Counted from the stretch's first letter, positions 49,965-60,454 are shown. The stretch: 64,000 nt of DNA from Ensifer adhaerens (GCF_000697965.2 NZ_CP015880.1:3305001-3369000), one strand, 5' to 3'. Made by a program: numbers and translations. Notes: generated by a model from the sequence alone, not told the origin.

Positions 49965-51170
49965 ATGAACACGACGGCTGCCCTGATCGAAACCGAATAC
50001 CGGCTCGGCGCCCATAACTACAAGCCGCTCGACGTGGTGCTTTCGCGCGGCGAAGGTGTCTATGTCTGGGATATGGAAGGCAACCGCTACCTCGACTGTC
50101 TCTCGGCCTATTCTGCCGTGAACCAGGGCCATTGCCACCCGAAGATCCTGAAGGCGATGATGGAGCAGGCGCAGAAGCTGACGCTGACCTCCCGCGCCTT
50201 CCGCAACGATCAGCTGGCGCATTTCTACGAAGAGATCGCTGCGCTGACCGGCTCGCACAAGGTGCTGCCGATGAACTCCGGCGCCGAAGCCGTCGAGACC
50301 GCCGTCAAGGCCGTGCGCAAGTGGGGCTACGAGGTCAAGGGCGTGGCCGAGAACAAGGCCGAGATCATCGTCTGCTCCAACAACTTCCACGGCCGCACCA
50401 TGGGTATCGTCGGTTTCTCGACCGATCCGGACGCCCGCACCGGCTTTGGCCCGTTTGCGCCGGGCTTCAAGGTCGTACCCTTCGGTGACATCGACGCCTT
50501 CCGTGCGGCGATCAACGAAAACACCGTCGCCTTCCTGGTCGAGCCGATCCAGGGCGAAGCCGGCGTCATCGTCCCGCCGGTCGGCTACTTCACGACGGTG
50601 CGCGAGCTCTGCACCAAGCACGGCATCACGCTGATCCTCGACGAGATCCAGACCGGGCTTGGCCGCACCGGCAAGCTGCTTGCCGAAGAGCATGAGGCGA
50701 TCGAAGCCGACGTGACGCTGATCGGCAAGGCTCTGTCCGGCGGCTTTTATCCGGTCTCTGCGGTGCTTTCGAATTCCGAAGTGCTCGGCGTCTTGAAGCC
50801 CGGCCAGCACGGCTCGACCTTCGGCGGCAACCCGCTTGCCTGCGCCATTGCCCGCGCGGCGCTGAAGGCGCTGACCGAGGAAGGCATGATCGAGAACTCG
50901 GCAAAGATGGGCGAGCGCTTCCAGAAGGGCCTCACCGACATCCGTTCCAACATCATCAAGGAAGTGCGCGGTCGCGGCCTGATGCTGGCGGTGGAACTGG
51001 TGCCGGAAGCCGGCGGCGCGCGCAAGTATTGCGAAGCGCTGAAGCAGCTCGGCATCCTTGCCAAGGACACCCACGGCGACACGATCCGCATCGCGCCGCC
51101 GCTCGTCATCACCGCCGAGCAGGTGGATTGGGCGGTCGAACAGTTTGCCAGGGTTCTCGCCTCCGCTTGA
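49965..51170 (+). CDS. rocD: Ornithine aminotransferase
   Basis: 401 residues from the ATG at 49965, with GGAGG eight bases upstream. PLP class-III aminotransferase: [19 protein letters not shown], the Asp motif [16 protein letters not shown], and the PLP Lys in [16 protein letters not shown]. It converts ornithine and 2-oxoglutarate to glutamate semialdehyde and glutamate, the step after arginase. Probably co-regulated with arginase by the Lrp-type protein. Confidence 0.93.
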   Translation: MNTTAALIETEYRLGAHNYKPLDVVLSRGEGVYVWDMEGNRYLDCLSAYSAVNQGHCHPKILKAMMEQAQKLTLTSRAFRNDQLAHFYEEIAALTGSHKVLPMNSGAEAVETAVKAVRKWGYEVKGVAENKAEIIVCSNNFHGRTMGIVGFSTDPDARTGFGPFAPGFKVVPFGDIDAFRAAINENTVAFLVEPIQGEAGVIVPPVGYFTTVRELCTKHGITLILDEIQTGLGRTGKLLAEEHEAIEADVTLIGKALSGGFYPVSAVLSNSEVLGVLKPGQHGSTFGGNPLACAIARAALKALTEEGMIENSAKMGERFQKGLTDIRSNIIKEVRGRGLMLAVELVPEAGGARKYCEALKQLGILAKDTHGDTIRIAPPLVITAEQVDWAVEQFARVLASA

Positions 51171-51185
51171 TCGCAAATCGCTTCC

Positions 51186-51207
51186 GCCCCGGGGTCACGC
51201 CCGGGGC
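51186..51207 (+). terminator. Hairpin after rocD
   Basis: GCCCCGGG (51186-51193) pairs with CCCGGGGC (51200-51207). A second small dyad, ACTTGC-N4-GCAAGT, lies at 51223-51238. U-tracts are weak. Confidence 0.45.
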
Positions 51208-51455
51208 GAGATCTTCGTAAGCACTTGCAAAAGCAAGTCTTAACGAATCCCGGCCTATAGTCCTTTCCCAAAGCGCAAAGCGGTTCCTCCGCGCATGATG
51301 CAGCTGCGCCCTGCCGGATGTGATCGGCGGACTGGAAGGATCTCTCCTTTACGGATCATTGACCGCGCCTGATGCGCCGTCAGCCATGCGGAGAGATCTG
51401 GAGTATGGCGGTGTCGCGCCCAGAGGCGTCGACCGGAAAGCTGGAAGGACCTTCG

Positions 51456-51935
51456 ATGACAAGCACACTCAGGACGGCCGGGTTCGACGGCGAGACGCTG
51501 GAAATCATTGCGTTCCGCCTCCACGATCAGGAATTCTGCGTCAAGACGACGACGATCCGTGAAATCCGCGGCTGGGCGCCCTCGACGCCTATCCCGCATT
51601 CGCCGCCGGAAGTGATCGGCGTCATGAACCTGCGCGGCACGGTGATCCCGATCATCGACCTCGCCCACAAGCTCGGCATGAAATCGACCACCGCCAACGA
51701 GCGCAGCGCCATCGTCGTCGCCGAAGTGCACAACATGGTCATCGGCCTCGTCGTCGACCGCGTGTCGGATATCCTCACGGTCCAGGGCAGCCAGGTGCAG
51801 CCGGTGCCGGAAGTGACGGCCTCCTTCGACAAGAGCTTCGCCGAAGGCATCATCGCCAACGAAACCGGCATGATCTGCTTCCTGAACCTTGCCCGCATGT
51901 TCAAGGAACGCGAGGTCGAGGAACTGGCCGCCTAA
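51456..51935 (+). CDS. cheW: Chemotaxis coupling protein CheW
   Basis: 159 residues from the ATG at 51456, with GGAAGGA upstream. Typical CheW fold: IIAFRLHDQEFCVKTTTIRE, the PHSPPEVIGVMNLRGTVIPI segment that binds receptor and CheA, and LVVDRVSDILTV. It links receptors to CheA. The main chemotaxis operon is not in this window; a chemoreceptor follows about 420 bases downstream. Confidence 0.93.
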   Translation: MTSTLRTAGFDGETLEIIAFRLHDQEFCVKTTTIREIRGWAPSTPIPHSPPEVIGVMNLRGTVIPIIDLAHKLGMKSTTANERSAIVVAEVHNMVIGLVVDRVSDILTVQGSQVQPVPEVTASFDKSFAEGIIANETGMICFLNLARMFKEREVEELAA

Positions 51936-52356
51936 AGCAACAGCTCAGCGATATTCAAGGCCGTCCGACGTCTCGTCGGGCGGCTTTTTTGTTGGTTATT
52001 TGCTCAGCCAGAGGGCAATACTTTAGAAAAACAGGAGAAACTAATTCAACTAAAATTGGGATCTACGAGTTCTTACAACTGAAATTTGATAGTTGCTATT
52101 TTAACACCTGCTTAATAGTCCTATCACTAACCTAGATTGCATAAACACGGCGCCTGGGCATGAAGCCCGCCAGTTCGAACTCCCCTCACGAAGCACTAAA
52201 TCGCTGACCCGGTGGGCCGGCGCGGGACGACCAGACATGTTTCGGCAGGCCGGCATTTGTCTTAGTCCGGGAGTTTGCGCCGCTTCGGCTCCGCAAACCC
52301 TGTCAAAGAAGGCACGAAGCCCCCGGCTTGAGCCAACAAACGAGAAGAGGGTTACA
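51936..52356. other. cheW terminator and AT-rich chemoreceptor promoter region
   Basis: 421 bases without a gene. It begins with the cheW terminator (51960-51990). The stretch 52000-52145 is strikingly AT-rich for this genome and is the probable mcp promoter region. The part after 52150 returns to high GC. No named operator was recognised. Confidence 0.55.
51960..51990 (+). terminator. Rho-independent terminator of cheW
   Basis: GCCGTCCGACG (51960-51970) pairs with CGTCGGGCGGC (51974-51984, one G-U) around a TCT loop, followed by TTTTTT. Confidence 0.9.
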
Positions 52357-54141
52357 ATGTTCGCTCTCGGAAAAATTGCAGACGCGAACCAGATCATCGC
52401 CGCGCTCTCGAAGTCGCAGGCTATCATCCAGTTCGACCTGACCGGCAAGATCCTGACCGCCAATGAGAATTTCTGCCAGGCACTCGGTTACAACCTCAGC
52501 GAAATCGTCGGGCAGCACCACCGCATGTTCTGCCCCGCCGACTACGCCCAGACGCAGGAATACCGCGACTTCTGGGCCCGGCTCGGCCGCGGCGAATTCG
52601 ACGCCAATGCCTACAAGCGTGTCGCCAAGGGCGGCCGCGAAATCTGGATCCAGGCGACCTACAACCCGGTGCTTCGGGGCGGCAAGCCCTACAAGGTGGT
52701 CAAGTTCGCAAGCGACATCACTGCCGCCAAGGCAAGGGCCACGGAAGATGCCGGCAAGCTCGACGCGATCTCCCGCTCCCAGGCTGTAATCGAATTCACC
52801 CCATCGGGCGAGATCCTGACCGCCAACGAAAACTTCTGCGCCGCGCTCGGCTACAGCCTCCAGGAAATCCAGGGCAAGCACCACAGCATGTTCTGCGAGC
52901 CCAACTATGCCCGCACCGCCGAATATGCCGACTTCTGGAAGCGGCTCGCCGCCGGCGAGTTCTTCTCCAACGAGTTCGTGCGCTACGGCAAGGGTGGCAA
53001 GGAGATCTGGATCCAGGCGGCCTATAACCCGATCCGCGACTTCAGCGGCAAGGTCTACAAGGTCGTCAAGTTCGCGACCGATGTCAGCGAGCGCATGAGC
53101 GCCATCAACAGCCTCGGCGCGGGCCTGCGGGCGCTCGCCGAAGGCGATCTGACGCGCAACCTCGACACGCCCTTCGTACCAAGCATGGAAGCGGTGCGGA
53201 TCGACTTCAACGATGCCACCGCAAAGCTGCGCGGGGCGATGCGAACCGTCGGCGACAATGCCAGCGCGATCGCCTCCGGCGCCCGCGAGATCCGGGCCGC
53301 CGCCGACGACCTGTCGAAGCGCACCGAGCAACAGGCCGCTTCCGTGGAAGAGACCGCCGCAGCGCTCGACGAGATCACCACGACCGTCTCGGACTCCAGC
53401 CGCCGCGCCGAGGAGGCCGGAGGCTTGGTCGCCAAGACCAAGGCCGGTGCCGAACGCTCCGGCAATGTGGTCAAGAGCGCGATCGGCGCCATGGACCAGA
53501 TCGAACAGTCGTCACGCGAAATCTCCAACATCATCGGCGTGATCGACGACATCGCCTTCCAGACGAACCTTTTGGCGCTGAACGCCGGCGTCGAGGCGGC
53601 GCGCGCCGGTGAAGCCGGCAAGGGCTTCGCCGTCGTCGCCCAGGAAGTGCGTGAACTGGCCCAACGCTCCGCCAGTGCCGCCAAGGACATCAAGTCGCTG
53701 ATCGGCACCTCGACCGAACACGTCAAGAACGGCGTGTCGCTGGTCGGCCAGACCGGGGCGGCGCTTGAGGAAATCCTCGTCCAGGTCCAGGAGATCAACG
53801 CCAACGTCTCGGCGATCGTGGAAGCGGCACGGGAACAGTCGACCGGCCTCAAGGAGATCAACCAGGCGGTCAACTCGATGGACCAGGCGACCCAGCAGAA
53901 CGCCGCGATGGTCGAGGAAAGCACGGCCGCAAGCCACGCCATGGCCCGCGAGGCCGAAGCCCTGCACGAACTGCTCCGCCAGTTCCGCTACGGCGAGCAG
54001 GCCCAGGTCGTCGACGCGAACCGCCACCTCGAAGATCGCGCGCAGCCATCACGCCTGCATGCCACCGCCCGCGCCATGCGCGGCGGACAACGAACAAGCC
54101 TGGCCGCGGCACCGGCCGCGGATGGCTGGCAGAATTTCTGA
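52357..54141 (+). CDS. Soluble methyl-accepting chemotaxis protein with two PAS domains
   Basis: 594 residues from the ATG at 52357, with AGAGGG upstream. No membrane segment is seen, so the receptor is cytoplasmic. Two tandem, closely similar PAS domains lie at about 20-115 and 142-237 ([14 protein letters not shown] and [14 protein letters not shown]). A HAMP-like segment follows ([12 protein letters not shown]), then the signalling hairpin ([20 protein letters not shown]). The last residues are GWQNF, an xWxxF tail that can tether CheR/CheB. The PAS pair probably senses redox or an internal metabolite. The layout recalls S. meliloti McpY, but that identity is not proven. Confidence 0.9.
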   Translation: MFALGKIADANQIIAALSKSQAIIQFDLTGKILTANENFCQALGYNLSEIVGQHHRMFCPADYAQTQEYRDFWARLGRGEFDANAYKRVAKGGREIWIQATYNPVLRGGKPYKVVKFASDITAAKARATEDAGKLDAISRSQAVIEFTPSGEILTANENFCAALGYSLQEIQGKHHSMFCEPNYARTAEYADFWKRLAAGEFFSNEFVRYGKGGKEIWIQAAYNPIRDFSGKVYKVVKFATDVSERMSAINSLGAGLRALAEGDLTRNLDTPFVPSMEAVRIDFNDATAKLRGAMRTVGDNASAIASGAREIRAAADDLSKRTEQQAASVEETAAALDEITTTVSDSSRRAEEAGGLVAKTKAGAERSGNVVKSAIGAMDQIEQSSREISNIIGVIDDIAFQTNLLALNAGVEAARAGEAGKGFAVVAQEVRELAQRSASAAKDIKSLIGTSTEHVKNGVSLVGQTGAALEEILVQVQEINANVSAIVEAAREQSTGLKEINQAVNSMDQATQQNAAMVEESTAASHAMAREAEALHELLRQFRYGEQAQVVDANRHLEDRAQPSRLHATARAMRGGQRTSLAAAPAADGWQNF

Positions 54142-54173
54142 GCGCACATCCCTGCACCCCGCGCTCGGGAATG

Positions 54174-54213
54174 GGGAAGGCGGCGACCGGTAGCCGCCTT
54201 CCCTTAAATCTTT
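54174..54213 (+). terminator. Rho-independent terminator of the chemoreceptor gene
   Basis: GGGAAGGCGGC (54174-54184) pairs perfectly with GCCGCCTTCCC (54193-54203), followed by TTAAATCTTTT. Confidence 0.85.
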
Positions 54214-54285
54214 TCAGGAGAGTGCCCGCTTAGGAAAACACTCTCGATGAGCGCGCAGAAAGCGCTGGCGGGTAAGGAATGCAGG

Positions 54286-54519
54286 CTAGGCCGCTTCCGG
54301 ACGTTTGATCTTTGCGGCCGCCTCCAGCACCAGCGGCGTCAGCCCCTCGCCGCCATTGTCGATATGCTCGAACAATTTGCGCCGCATGCGCGGCTCCCAG
54401 TACTTGTTGATATGGGTGGCAACGCCCTGCGCCGCCTCGCTCTCGGGCTGGCTCTTGAAGAAGGTGGCGATCTGGTTCGCCATATAGATCAGCTTGGCGT
54501 TGGTATTGTCATGCGACAT
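54286..54519 (-). CDS. fdsD: Formate dehydrogenase delta subunit
   Basis: 77 residues from the ATG at 54519 (MSHDNTNAKLIYMANQIATFF). The FdsD family pattern is clear: the IATFF segment, then THINKYWEPRMRRKLFEHI. It is a small accessory subunit needed for assembly or activity of NAD-dependent formate dehydrogenases. It overlaps the end of fdhD by 11 bases and is the last gene of the operon. Confidence 0.9.
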   Translation of the reverse strand: MSHDNTNAKLIYMANQIATFFKSQPESEAAQGVATHINKYWEPRMRRKLFEHIDNGGEGLTPLVLEAAAKIKRPEAA

Positions 54520-55348
54520 CGACGGCAGCTCCGGACTTGATGCGTTCGGCATGGGTGAAAATCTCGAATTCGTCGCCGCGCACGAGCGCAATCAGCGTCA
54601 TGCCCGCAGCTTCCGCCGTGCGAATGGCAAGCGCCGTCGGCGCCGAAATGGCGATGATCACAGGGCTGCCGACGACTGCCGTCTTCTGCACCATCTCGAC
54701 GGACACGCGGCTGGTGACGACCACGGCGCCCTCGCTGCCCTTGAAGCCGGCGCGTGCGGCGGCACCGACCAGCTTGTCGAGCGCATTGTGGCGGCCGACA
54801 TCCTCACGCACAGCGATCAGCCCGCGGCCCGGCACATAGAAGGCGGCACCGTGCACGGCGCGCGTTTCGAAATGCAGCGGCTGCTGGCCATTGAGCAGCG
54901 CTACGGCCGAAACCACGTCCTCCTGCGACAACGTCAGTCTCGAACGGGAAACGTCCGGCGTCGGCCGTACCGCCTGCTCGATCGATTCGATGCCGCAAAG
55001 ACCGCAACCGACCGGCCCCGCCATGTGCCGTCGGCGTTGACGCAGCATGTCGTTCTCTTCGTCCTGAAGCACGATCTGCAAGTCGATGCCGAGATTGCCG
55101 GCGACCGTCTCGGAGACGACCTCGACCGTTTCAATCTGGCCGGGATCGGTAATGATGCCTTCGGTCAGGCTGAAGCCGACGGCGAAATCCTCGAGATCGC
55201 CGGGCGTCGCCATCATCACCGCATGGGTCGAACCACCATAGCTGAAAGCGACCGGCGTCTCCTCCGGCACGGCGCGCGCACCGTCCCGAAGCGCGCCGTT
55301 GCGGCGGGCGGCCTCGGGAACGGTCTTGGATGTCCTAAACGTCGCCAT
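54509..55348 (-). CDS. fdhD: Formate dehydrogenase accessory sulfurtransferase
   Basis: 279 residues. FdhD signature: CGLCGIESIEQAVRP with the CxxC Cys pair (near residue 117) that moves sulfur, and AVREDVGRHNALDKLVG. It sulfurates the molybdenum cofactor of formate dehydrogenase. It starts 21 bases after fdsA and overlaps fdsD, so it is part of the operon. Confidence 0.95.
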   Translation of the reverse strand: MATFRTSKTVPEAARRNGALRDGARAVPEETPVAFSYGGSTHAVMMATPGDLEDFAVGFSLTEGIITDPGQIETVEVVSETVAGNLGIDLQIVLQDEENDMLRQRRRHMAGPVGCGLCGIESIEQAVRPTPDVSRSRLTLSQEDVVSAVALLNGQQPLHFETRAVHGAAFYVPGRGLIAVREDVGRHNALDKLVGAAARAGFKGSEGAVVVTSRVSVEMVQKTAVVGSPVIIAISAPTALAIRTAEAAGMTLIALVRGDEFEIFTHAERIKSGAAVDVA

Positions 55349-55369
55349 GATCGGTCGCAGCGAAAGGCA

Positions 55370-58249
55370 TTACTCCGCCGCCTCCAGCTTACCGGAAATC
55401 CGGCGCGACTGGCGGGCCTGCTCGTCATAGTCGACCTGCCAGTCCGACGGGCCGTTCGACGGCATCACTTGCACCGCCGTCACCTTGTATTCCGGGCAGT
55501 TGGTGGCCCAGTCGGAGAAGTCGGTGGTGATGACGTTTGCCTGCGTCGTCGGGTGGTGGAAGGTGGTGTAGACGACGCCGGGCGCGACGCGATCGGTGAT
55601 CAGCGAACGCAGGGTCGTCTCGCCGGCGCGGCTTGCGAGCCGGATCCAGTCGCCATCACGGATGCCGCGCTGCTCGGCGTCGTGCGGGTGGATCTCCAGC
55701 CGGTCTTCCGCATGCCAGACGACGTTGTCGGTGCGTCGCGTCTGGGCGCCGACATTGTACTGGCTAAGGATGCGGCCGGTCGTCAAAAGCAGCGGGAAGC
55801 GCGGGCCGGTGCGTTCATCCGTCGCCACATATTCGGTGCGGATGAACTTGCCTTTGCCACGCACGAAACCGTCGATATGCATGATCGGCGAACCCTCAGG
55901 ATGCGCCTCGTTGCAGGGCCACTGCACCGAGCCCATCTTTTCGAGATAATCGTAGGAAACCAGCGCGAAGCTCGGCGTCGTCGCGGCGATCTCGTCCATG
56001 ATCTCGGACGGATGGCGGTAGTTCCAGTTGAGGCCCATGGCCTGGGCGAGCTTCTGCGTGACCTCCCAGTCGGCATAACCGTTCTTCGGCGTCATCACCT
56101 TGCGCACGCGGTTAATGCGGCGCTCGGCATTGGTGAAGGTGCCGTCTTTTTCGAGGAAGGTCGAACCGGGCAGGAAGACGTGCGCGTAGTTGGCCGTTTC
56201 GTTCAGGAACAGGTCGTGCACGACGACGCATTCCATCGCGGCGAGGCCGGCTGCCACATGCTTGGTGTCCGGGTCGGACTGCAGGATGTCCTCGCCCTGG
56301 ATGTAGAGCGCCTTGAAGGTGCCGTCGACCGCGGCATCGAGCATGTTGGGGATGCGCAGACCCGGCTCGTTGGAGATCTCGACGCCCCAGAGCTTCTCGA
56401 AGGTCTCGCGGGTGGCATCGTCGGAGATGTGACGGTAGCCCGGCAGCTCGTGCGGGAACGAACCCATGTCGCAGGAACCCTGCACGTTGTTCTGGCCGCG
56501 CAGCGGGTTCACGCCGACGCCCGGCCGACCGATATTGCCGGTGACCATGGCGAGGTTGGCGATCGCCATGACCGTCGTCGATCCCTGGCTGTGCTCGGTG
56601 ACGCCGAGACCGTAATAGATCGCGCCGTTGCCGCCGGTGGCATAGAGCCTGGCCGCGCCCCGCACGAGATCGGCCGGCACGCCGGTATAGGCTTCGGTCG
56701 CCTCCGGGCTATGGTAGGGCTCGGCGACGAAGGCGGCCCAATCCTCGTACTCCGACCAGTCGCAGCGCTCGCGGATGAACTGTTCGTTGGCGAGGCCTTC
56801 GGTGACGATCACATGGGCGATCGACGTCAAGATCGCGACGTTGGTGCCGGGCTGGAGCGGCAGGTGATAGGCGGCCTCCACATGCGGCGAGCGCACGATG
56901 TCGGTGCGGCGCGGATCGATGACGATCAGCTTGGCGCCTTCGCGCAGCCGCTTCTTCAGTCGCGAGCCGAAGACCGGATGGCCGTCGGTCGGGTTGGCGC
57001 CGATGATGACGGCGACGTCGGTGAACTCGACACTGTCGAAGTTCTGCGTACCGGCCGAGGTCCCGAAGGCCTGGCCGAGGCCGTAGCCGGTCGGCGAATG
57101 GCAGACGCGGGCGCAGGTATCGACATTGTTGTTGCCGAAGCCGGCGCGCACCAGCTTCTGCACCAGATAGGTCTCTTCATTGGTGCAGCGCGACGAGGTG
57201 ATGCCGCCGACGGAATCGCGGCCGTACTGATACTGGATCCGCCGGAACTCGGAGGCCACATGCGCGTAAGCCTCCTCCCAGGTGACCTCGCGCCAGGGAT
57301 CGGAGATCTTCTCGCGGATCATCGGGTTGAGGATGCGGTCCTTGTGGTTGGAATAGCCGTAAGCGAAGCGGCCCTTGACGCAGGAATGGCCGCGATTGGC
57401 CTGGCCATCCTTCCACGGCACCATACGCACCAGTTCCTCGCCGCGCATTTCCGCCTTGAACGAGCAGCCGACGCCGCAATAGGCGCAGGTCGTCACTTCG
57501 GAATGTTCGGGCTGGCCGATCTCGATCACCGACTTTTCGATGAGCGTCGCCGTCGGGCAGGCCTGGACGCAGGCGCCGCAGGAGACGCATTCCGACGACA
57601 TGAAGTCTTCCGCCATCCCGGCCGAAACGCGGCTGTCGAAACCGCGGCCGCCGATCGTCAGCGCGAAGGTGCCCTGCACTTCCTCGCAGGCGCGCACACA
57701 GCGCGAGCAGACGATGCATTTGGCCGGATCGTAGGTGAAATAGGGATTGGACTCGTCCTTCGGCATCCACTTGGCGTTGATCTCGCCATTGTTGCGCGCC
57801 GTGACGTGGTTCTCGCCCTCATAGCCGTAGCGCACGTCGCGCAGGCCGACTGCGCCGGCCATGTCCTGCAGCTCGCAATCGCCATTGGCAGCACAGGTCA
57901 GACAGTCGAGAGGGTGGTCGGAAATGTAGAGCTCCATCACCCCGCGGCGCACGTCCTTCAGCCGCGGCGTCTGGGTGGAGACCTCGATACCGGCTGCAAC
58001 CGGCGTCGTGCAGGAGGCCGGCATGCCGGCGCGTCCCTTGATCTCGACGAGACAGAGCCGGCAGGAGCCGAAGGCATCCATCATGTCGGAAGCGCAGAGC
58101 TTCGGCACTTCTATGCCGGCATCCATCGCCGCGCGCATGATCGAAGTGCCCTCGGGCACGGTGACCTCGCGTCCGTCGATCGTCAGCGTCACCAGTTTTT
58201 CGGACTTGGAGGCCGGAGTGCCGTAGTCGATTTCATGAATGAGAGACAT
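55370..58249 (-). CDS. fdsA: NAD-dependent formate dehydrogenase alpha (molybdenum) subunit
   Basis: 959 residues from the ATG at 58249. An N-terminal 2Fe-2S domain and His/Cys-rich 4Fe-4S region (HPLDCLTCAANGDCELQD) are followed by two 4Fe-4S motifs (CIVCSRCVRACEE and CVSCGACVQACP). The molybdenum domain follows, with cluster ligands in CAYCGVGCSF and the active-site Cys in VDTCARVCHSPTGYG. That site is Cys, not selenocysteine. It oxidises formate to CO2. Ten bases separate it from fdsB. Confidence 0.96.
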   Translation of the reverse strand: MSLIHEIDYGTPASKSEKLVTLTIDGREVTVPEGTSIMRAAMDAGIEVPKLCASDMMDAFGSCRLCLVEIKGRAGMPASCTTPVAAGIEVSTQTPRLKDVRRGVMELYISDHPLDCLTCAANGDCELQDMAGAVGLRDVRYGYEGENHVTARNNGEINAKWMPKDESNPYFTYDPAKCIVCSRCVRACEEVQGTFALTIGGRGFDSRVSAGMAEDFMSSECVSCGACVQACPTATLIEKSVIEIGQPEHSEVTTCAYCGVGCSFKAEMRGEELVRMVPWKDGQANRGHSCVKGRFAYGYSNHKDRILNPMIREKISDPWREVTWEEAYAHVASEFRRIQYQYGRDSVGGITSSRCTNEETYLVQKLVRAGFGNNNVDTCARVCHSPTGYGLGQAFGTSAGTQNFDSVEFTDVAVIIGANPTDGHPVFGSRLKKRLREGAKLIVIDPRRTDIVRSPHVEAAYHLPLQPGTNVAILTSIAHVIVTEGLANEQFIRERCDWSEYEDWAAFVAEPYHSPEATEAYTGVPADLVRGAARLYATGGNGAIYYGLGVTEHSQGSTTVMAIANLAMVTGNIGRPGVGVNPLRGQNNVQGSCDMGSFPHELPGYRHISDDATRETFEKLWGVEISNEPGLRIPNMLDAAVDGTFKALYIQGEDILQSDPDTKHVAAGLAAMECVVVHDLFLNETANYAHVFLPGSTFLEKDGTFTNAERRINRVRKVMTPKNGYADWEVTQKLAQAMGLNWNYRHPSEIMDEIAATTPSFALVSYDYLEKMGSVQWPCNEAHPEGSPIMHIDGFVRGKGKFIRTEYVATDERTGPRFPLLLTTGRILSQYNVGAQTRRTDNVVWHAEDRLEIHPHDAEQRGIRDGDWIRLASRAGETTLRSLITDRVAPGVVYTTFHHPTTQANVITTDFSDWATNCPEYKVTAVQVMPSNGPSDWQVDYDEQARQSRRISGKLEAAE

Positions 58250-58259
58250 GGTCTTTTCC

Positions 58260-59816
58260 TCACTCCGCCGCTTGAACGCGCGGTGCCGGCTGAAAATCAT
58301 CCGGGAAATGGGTCATGGCGCTCATGACCGGATAGGGCGTGAAGCCGCCAAGGGCGCAGAGCGAACCGAACTTCATCGTGTTGCAAAGATCGGCGAGCAG
58401 TTCGCGGTTCTTCTCCGGCTCGATGCCAGCGGCGATCCTGTCGGTCACCTCGACACCGCGCGTCGAACCGATGCGGCAGGGCGTGCACTTGCCGCAGCTT
58501 TCTACCGCGCAGAATTCCATCGCAAAGCGCGCCTGGTGCAGCATGTCGACGGTGTCGTCGAAGACGACGATGCCGGCATGGCCGATCAGACCGTCACGCG
58601 CGGCAAAGGCTTCGTAGTCGAACGGCGTATCGAACAGGGCACGGGGAAAATAGGCGCCGAGCGGACCGCCGACCTGCACGGCCTTGACCGGCCGGCCACT
58701 CGCCGTGCCGCCGCCGATGTGATCGATGATCTCGCCGAGCGCCAGGCCGAAGGCGGTTTCGTAGAGACCGGCATGCTTGACGTTGCCGGCGATCTGGATC
58801 GGGATCGTGCCGCGCGACCGGCCCATGCCGAAGTCGCGGTAATAGGCGGCGCCCTTGTCCATGATGATGGGGACGGAGGCGAGCGAGATCACGTTGTTGA
58901 TCACGGTCGGACAGTCGAAGAGGCCCTTGTGCGCGGGAAGCGGCGGCTTGGCCCGCACGATGCCGCGTTTGCCTTCGAGGCTATTGAGCAGCGCCGTTTC
59001 CTCGCCGCAGACATAGGCACCTGCGCCCTCGCGCACTTCCATATCGAAGGCCCGACCGGAACCGAGCACCGAGGTGCCGAGCACGCCGGCCTTGCGGGCG
59101 ATCTCGATCGCCTCAGCCATCGCCGCGATCGCATGCGGGTATTCGGAGCGGGTGTAAATGAAGCCCTTGGTCGCGCCGGTCGCGATGCCGGCGATCGCCA
59201 TGCCCTCGATCAGCACGAAGGGATCGCCTTCCATGATCATCCGGTCGGCAAAGGTGCCGCTATCGCCCTCGTCGGCGTTGCAGACGATGTACTTCCGATC
59301 ACCCGCCGCATCGAGAACGGTCTTCCACTTGATGCCGGTCGGAAAGCCTGCGCCGCCACGGCCGCGAAGGCCGCTTTCGGTCACCTGCGCGACAATGTCC
59401 TGCGGCGCCATGGCAATGGCATTGCGCAGACCGGCGAGCCCGCCATGGGCCTGGTAATCGTCGAGCGAAAGCGGATCGATGATACCGCAGCGGGCAAAGG
59501 TCAGCCGCGTCTGCTGCTTCAGGAAGGGGATCTCCTCGGTCTTCCCGAGACAGAGGGCATGATCGCCGCCGTCGAGCAGGGCGGCATCGAGCAGTGAGGA
59601 AACGTCATGTGCCTTGACCGGGCCATAGGCAACGCGGCCGTCAGCCGTTTCCACCTCGATCAGCGGCTCCAGCCAATGCATGCCGCGCGAACCGTTGCGC
59701 ACGATCGTGGCGTCGAGGCCGCGTGCGCCGATCGCCTCGGCCATGGCCTTGGCTACCTTGTCGGCGCCGAGCGCCACGGCCGCGGCGTCCCGCGGAATGT
59801 AGATCTTTGCGGTCAT
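58260..59816 (-). CDS. fdsB: Formate dehydrogenase beta (FMN/NAD) subunit
   Basis: 518 residues. N-terminal thioredoxin-like part, then the FMN/NAD fold (GRGGAGFPTGIKWK, EGDSGTFADRMIMEGDP, CGEETALLNSLEGKRG) and the 4Fe-4S motif ESCGKCTPCRIGSTRG. It is homologous to complex I NuoF and passes electrons to NAD. It overlaps fdsG by 4 bases (ATGA). Confidence 0.95.
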   Translation of the reverse strand: MTAKIYIPRDAAAVALGADKVAKAMAEAIGARGLDATIVRNGSRGMHWLEPLIEVETADGRVAYGPVKAHDVSSLLDAALLDGGDHALCLGKTEEIPFLKQQTRLTFARCGIIDPLSLDDYQAHGGLAGLRNAIAMAPQDIVAQVTESGLRGRGGAGFPTGIKWKTVLDAAGDRKYIVCNADEGDSGTFADRMIMEGDPFVLIEGMAIAGIATGATKGFIYTRSEYPHAIAAMAEAIEIARKAGVLGTSVLGSGRAFDMEVREGAGAYVCGEETALLNSLEGKRGIVRAKPPLPAHKGLFDCPTVINNVISLASVPIIMDKGAAYYRDFGMGRSRGTIPIQIAGNVKHAGLYETAFGLALGEIIDHIGGGTASGRPVKAVQVGGPLGAYFPRALFDTPFDYEAFAARDGLIGHAGIVVFDDTVDMLHQARFAMEFCAVESCGKCTPCRIGSTRGVEVTDRIAAGIEPEKNRELLADLCNTMKFGSLCALGGFTPYPVMSAMTHFPDDFQPAPRVQAAE

Positions 59817-60292
59817 CGACGCGCCTCCTGAACGAGCGCTTCGAGATCGGCGGCATCGACCCGGGCATGCACCTCTCCGTCCAGCATGGCGGAGGGTGCG
59901 CAGGAACAGAGCCCGAGACAGTAGACCGGCTCCAGCGTCACCGCGCCATCCGGGGTCGTCTGGTGAAAATCGATGCCGAGCAGCCGCTTCGCGCGCTCGG
60001 CCAGCTGGTCGCCGCCCATCGACTGACAGGCTTCGGCGCGACAGAGCTTCAGCACGTGGCGCCCCGCGGGGTGATCGCGGAAATCATGGTAGAAGCTCAT
60101 CACCCCATAGACTTCGGCGCGCGAGAGGTTGAGTTCGCGGGCAATCACCGGAAGACATTCCTGCGGCACATAGCCGAACTCTTCCTGCAGTTCGTGCAGG
60201 ATCGGCAGCAAGGGCCCTTCCAGCCTCTTCAGCTCCTCGACGATGGCGAGCGTGGTTTCCGCGATATCGGCGCGCGGCTGATGGATGTTCAA
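59813..60292 (-). CDS. fdsG: Formate dehydrogenase gamma (2Fe-2S) subunit
   Basis: 159 residues from a TTG at 60292 with GGGAGG upstream; longer in-frame ATG starts (60358, 60406) exist but add unconserved sequence. NuoE-like: LLPILHELQEEFGYVPQECL, then thioredoxin-like cluster ligands in CRAEACQSMG and CLGLCSCAPSAMLDG. It is the electron entry subunit next to FdsB. First gene of the operon. Confidence 0.92.
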   Translation of the reverse strand: MNIHQPRADIAETTLAIVEELKRLEGPLLPILHELQEEFGYVPQECLPVIARELNLSRAEVYGVMSFYHDFRDHPAGRHVLKLCRAEACQSMGGDQLAERAKRLLGIDFHQTTPDGAVTLEPVYCLGLCSCAPSAMLDGEVHARVDAADLEALVQEARR

Positions 60293-60454
60293 CGGGAGCC
60301 CTCCCGGCTCATGGGCGAGGCGGCAGCACCCGAAACGGACGACCGGCCCAGCCGACATTTCACTTCTGGCGAAGGCCGTTCCTCGGCGGTCTCCGGCCAT
60401 GATCAAAAAGCTTCGCGCTTATGGCCGCATGGGTCAATAAGGCTGTTCCGTCGA

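Noticed and set aside
54494..58327. A 1277-codon open frame opposite the fds genes
   Set aside because: It is antisense to fdsA, fdhD and fdsD, has no family motifs, and arises from high GC third positions in the real genes.
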